Assembly (NCBI GenBank): GCA_905331475.1
Contig: CAJNYU010001571.1
Coordinates: 37,468-101,467 of the forward strand
Direction: 5' to 3'
Source: Rotaria socialis
Taxonomy: Eukaryota > Rotifera > Eurotatoria > Philodinida > Philodinidae
Length of the DNA stretch: 64,000 bases
In this document: piece after piece, positions 61,149-64,000 of the stretch
How positions within the stretch are numbered: the first letter of the stretch is position 1
How the letters are laid out: the number at the start of each line of letters is the position of its first letter
Made by a program: the position numbers and the translations under genes
The notes under the pieces: generated by a model
Told to the model about the DNA's origin: nothing
Databases searched by the model: none
The model's input: only the letters and a program-made list of their open reading frames with translations

Positions 61149-64000
61149 GATTTCCTTTGCATCAAAAGTGAAGATTCTCAAATGACTCACTTATAGCCGA
61201 GAAGAAAAAACTACTTAAACCTATTAATATAAAGTAATGGATGAAAGGAAGGCATTTTCAATGATGTTGTCTGCAACGGACCCTTTCGTTCTATTCGGCA
61301 TAGTTTCATATAGATGACACTTGTTGTTGATAAAGAATAAAAACAAAATTTTTGCATAATCGAAACGAAAAATAGAATATAATTAAAGAATATTTCCAGA
61401 CGAAAGATACTTAAGAAATAATCTGCTTATTTAACAAATAGAGATCATATTCAATCAGAAATGTATACAAAATAATCAAGCACACTATTGTAGCTTCTAT
61501 TGCTTTGTACGATATGAAAGATAACATCGAGAGATTTAAACTGTAATCAAAAGAAATTCTATTCTAATAGGCAAGTCACTTTAAAACACAGGAGTGTCAA
61601 TGTGATAATACCTTTTATACAATATGATATCAGGTACTTTAAGACGCCTACTCTCTATCAAAAAAACTGTATACTGTGTATAACAACGAAATTTTCTTTT
61701 TCAGTGATGAACATTCAAATTTTCTGCATCGTCTAAGAATTCAACAACAGTTGTTCACATGAACTGTAAAGCTTAAATTTCAATATAGAACGAATCCTGG
61801 ATGTAAAAATCTGTACAAAGTTATTCTCCAGCAAACAGATCGAAACGGTTCTTGAGTTAATAAAAGATCTCAGCGAGACAGAAAAAGCTTCAGTGCTGAA
61901 CTACAGAGTTAGAAGCGATTTGTTCAAGCATACCAGTGCCGAATCGAAAGATTATGCGTGTATTGATTGAGTTATTCTCGTCAATTACTACTTATAATGA
62001 AAATACGATAGATTTTGATTGCAATGTCCAGCGACATCTGTCATTGCAGTTTACTCTCTCTCCTTCTCATTTATTTCACAATGATTACAAAAGAGTGGTG
62101 TAACAAAATATGCTGGAGGTTCACTCTAATCATATGATCAAGAAGGTCGAACCATAGTGTGTGCCACTTTTTTCTAATTTCATCACAGTTGTGAAACAAA
62201 TTTTCGAATATTTCATGGATAGATTTATTTTCGTCAGATGCTTTTTACACGGTCTAATTTGTGCATTTCATTGATGCATATGCTGATACTGTATTGAAAG
62301 GATTAATGCTCTAAGGTCTATTGAGACGTCATTGATGATTCAAGTATTCGATAATCAGGAAGAGAGTATATACGTATATCGTCCTACGATGGCGTAGTCC
62401 GAAGTCACCCGAAAAATGGAAGCAAGCAAACATGCAATTTATTATGCGAAAAAACAGTTGAAATTCATTATATCACAGGATAAAACAATAGGAGACGAAC
62501 GTAGCACAGTATGAAAAAATAGACAGAGTCAATCAATTCATAATAATGATAGATTTTCCGTTCATAAGCTCATCTTTCACCTAGTATAAAATGTAAAAAA
62601 AAAGGATGTTGATAAAAGTGAAAGGAGAAACACCAAAGGTTTTACAATATAATATTATTTCCTATTTTTATTGATTCTTTATATCACCTATAGGAAATAG
62701 TTCTTTATTTCACTGTCACATCTTAATATTCTGAATAGGATGAAAACTAATAAAAAGCATGCACCATATGGAGGTATTCAATTTGAAGAATTGACACACA
62801 ATTTGGTTTATGAAATGAAGAAAATATTTCCCTTGGATGTATCTCTACATTAGTCTCAGATAAAGGTTTAGATTGGTGTATTCTCATACTTTCTTTTAAA
62901 TGATTTCAATTGAAAAATATTTTCCATTGAAATATAACTTTTAGTTCTTCTTCAATAATTCTCTAGTGTTTTTTGTGTTTTTGTCTCAAAGCCAATGTTA
63001 ATATCAATTTAGTTTTTTATTCCAATTCTATAGTAAATACACTACTCTAATTAAAAACGAACTGTGAGTCCTGATGTCATAGTGTTCTTGATAGATATAT
63101 TGGAAGATTCACATAGATGTAGTGGACACAGTTCTAATACATCTACTGAATATGACTGACAGTTGAATAAAGCACTGTGTCTCACGGTGATAGATCGATA
63201 GAAAAATGTTAAGCGTGATCTCTATCACTCTCATTCATCAAAATTTTCGATAACTATTTCTAATTGAGAAATATTCATCAGTAGATATTTTACTGTAATT
63301 TTTCTCTCTCTATTTGTTGTGTTAGATTATGCTTATTTTACATTTCAACTACGACTAACATATGTAATTGTATAATAAAAAGTTTTATTCGAATATTTGA
63401 AGCCTTTCTTAATTTTAATCAGCATTTCAAATAGTGGAACTTTTATGTAAAATTCTTGCCTTATCATGAAATGTTGGTTAATTCAGTTTTGTTGTTACTG
63501 CGATTTTAGTCCATTCGTAAATCCTTGTATGAATATATACTTTTTACGATGTGTGTAAAAATATGCATTATGCACAATTATTGTTTCTACCTTGATATAT
63601 TTCAAAGAAGTAGATGACGCTATGATCTGAATACCCACTCGAGTGTGCGTGTGTGAATCTCTCGCTGACATACAGGCACTGCGCTGCTTAGACACCGAAA
63701 GCAAGAGACTCCATGCTGATTTCAAGCATCAATGCATGTTGACACTAGAAAATAACCAGTAAACTATATAGCTTATTGAGAAAATTGCTTGTCAAAAGGG
63801 GTTAAGTGAATTGTTTTCCACCTCTTTCAATCGAGGAATCTCGTAATGTATTGATATTTTTGTTCGATAGTTTTTCTGTTTTTAATGAATACATACAAAA
63901 TAAAGCAAGTTTAGTTCAATGTGGTCAGTGTTTTGGGCACATTGTTTTTCTTTAACGTTGAAGTACTTGATATAGTAAAACTTTCGTCGAGGGAACATTA
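61149..64000. other. Gene-free right end
   Basis: Upstream flank of the proximal NEK11-type gene, then 2.8 kb of A+T-rich DNA without a supportable gene. The minus frame 63495-63725 has no motif. A CTATAAG lies just upstream of the first ATG frame of the kinase and could be an acceptor-like or TATA-like site; neither can be settled from sequence. Confidence 0.45.

Overview
The window is strongly A+T-rich nuclear DNA of an animal. Genes have many exons, mostly short introns (about 40-80 nt) and a few of 0.6-2.2 kb. The gene set is metazoan: RIM-type synaptic scaffold, mitoguardin, BORC subunit, CFIm25, NEK11-type kinases, LIM protein. Small compact introns, A+T richness and many miniature DNA transposons fit a rotifer, probably bdelloid. 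That assignment is inference; no species-specific marker was recognised.

Layout. 1-11.2 kb is gene-poor and holds a long foldback Tc1/mariner-like MITE (with the window's one ambiguous base beside its arm) and a G+C-rich palindromic element. 11.2-12.1 kb carries a single-exon METTL24-like methyltransferase (+). An orphan terminal exon lies at 13.2-13.6 kb (-). CFIm25/NUDT21 (-) is at 16.3-17.2 kb. A YeeE/YedE-like membrane protein (-), split by a likely one-base frame break in a T run, is at 18.3-19.5 kb. Divergent from it, RIM (+; FYVE-type zinc finger, PDZ, C2A, C2B) fills 20.3-27.8 kb. Convergent to RIM are mitoguardin (-) at 28.1-34.1 kb and BORCS8 (-) at 34.4-34.9 kb.

A secreted phospholipase A2 (+) is at 37.8-38.2 kb, two miniature hAT-like elements at 38.9 and 39.3 kb, and an unrecognised two-exon gene (+) at 39.6-40.5 kb. 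A 17-exon gene (-, 41.8-47.7 kb) encodes an 817-residue protein with four SPRY-like units in an A-B-A-B pattern and a C-terminal prenylation box. A single-LIM protein (-) is at 49.7-50.1 kb and a small single-pass membrane protein (-) at 51.5-51.7 kb. 52.4-53.5 kb is a G+C-rich repeat cluster including a 36-bp hAT-like remnant. 54.3-61.1 kb holds two tandem NEK11-type kinase genes (-) separated by only 77 bp. 61.2-64 kb shows no gene.

Functional themes: RIM acts in vesicle exocytosis, mitoguardin at mitochondrion-ER lipid contacts, BORCS8 in lysosome positioning, CFIm25 in poly(A) site choice, and NEK11 in the G2/M damage response. Nothing in the sequence shows that these genes form one pathway. 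The most unusual items are the close NEK11 pair with operon-like spacing, the duplicated SPRY protein with a CaaX end, the broken YeeE-like gene, and the very small transposon derivatives with intact target-site duplications. Exon joins were set by hand from GT/GC-AG sites and reading phase. All completed multi-exon models sum to whole codons except RIM, which has one unresolved junction.
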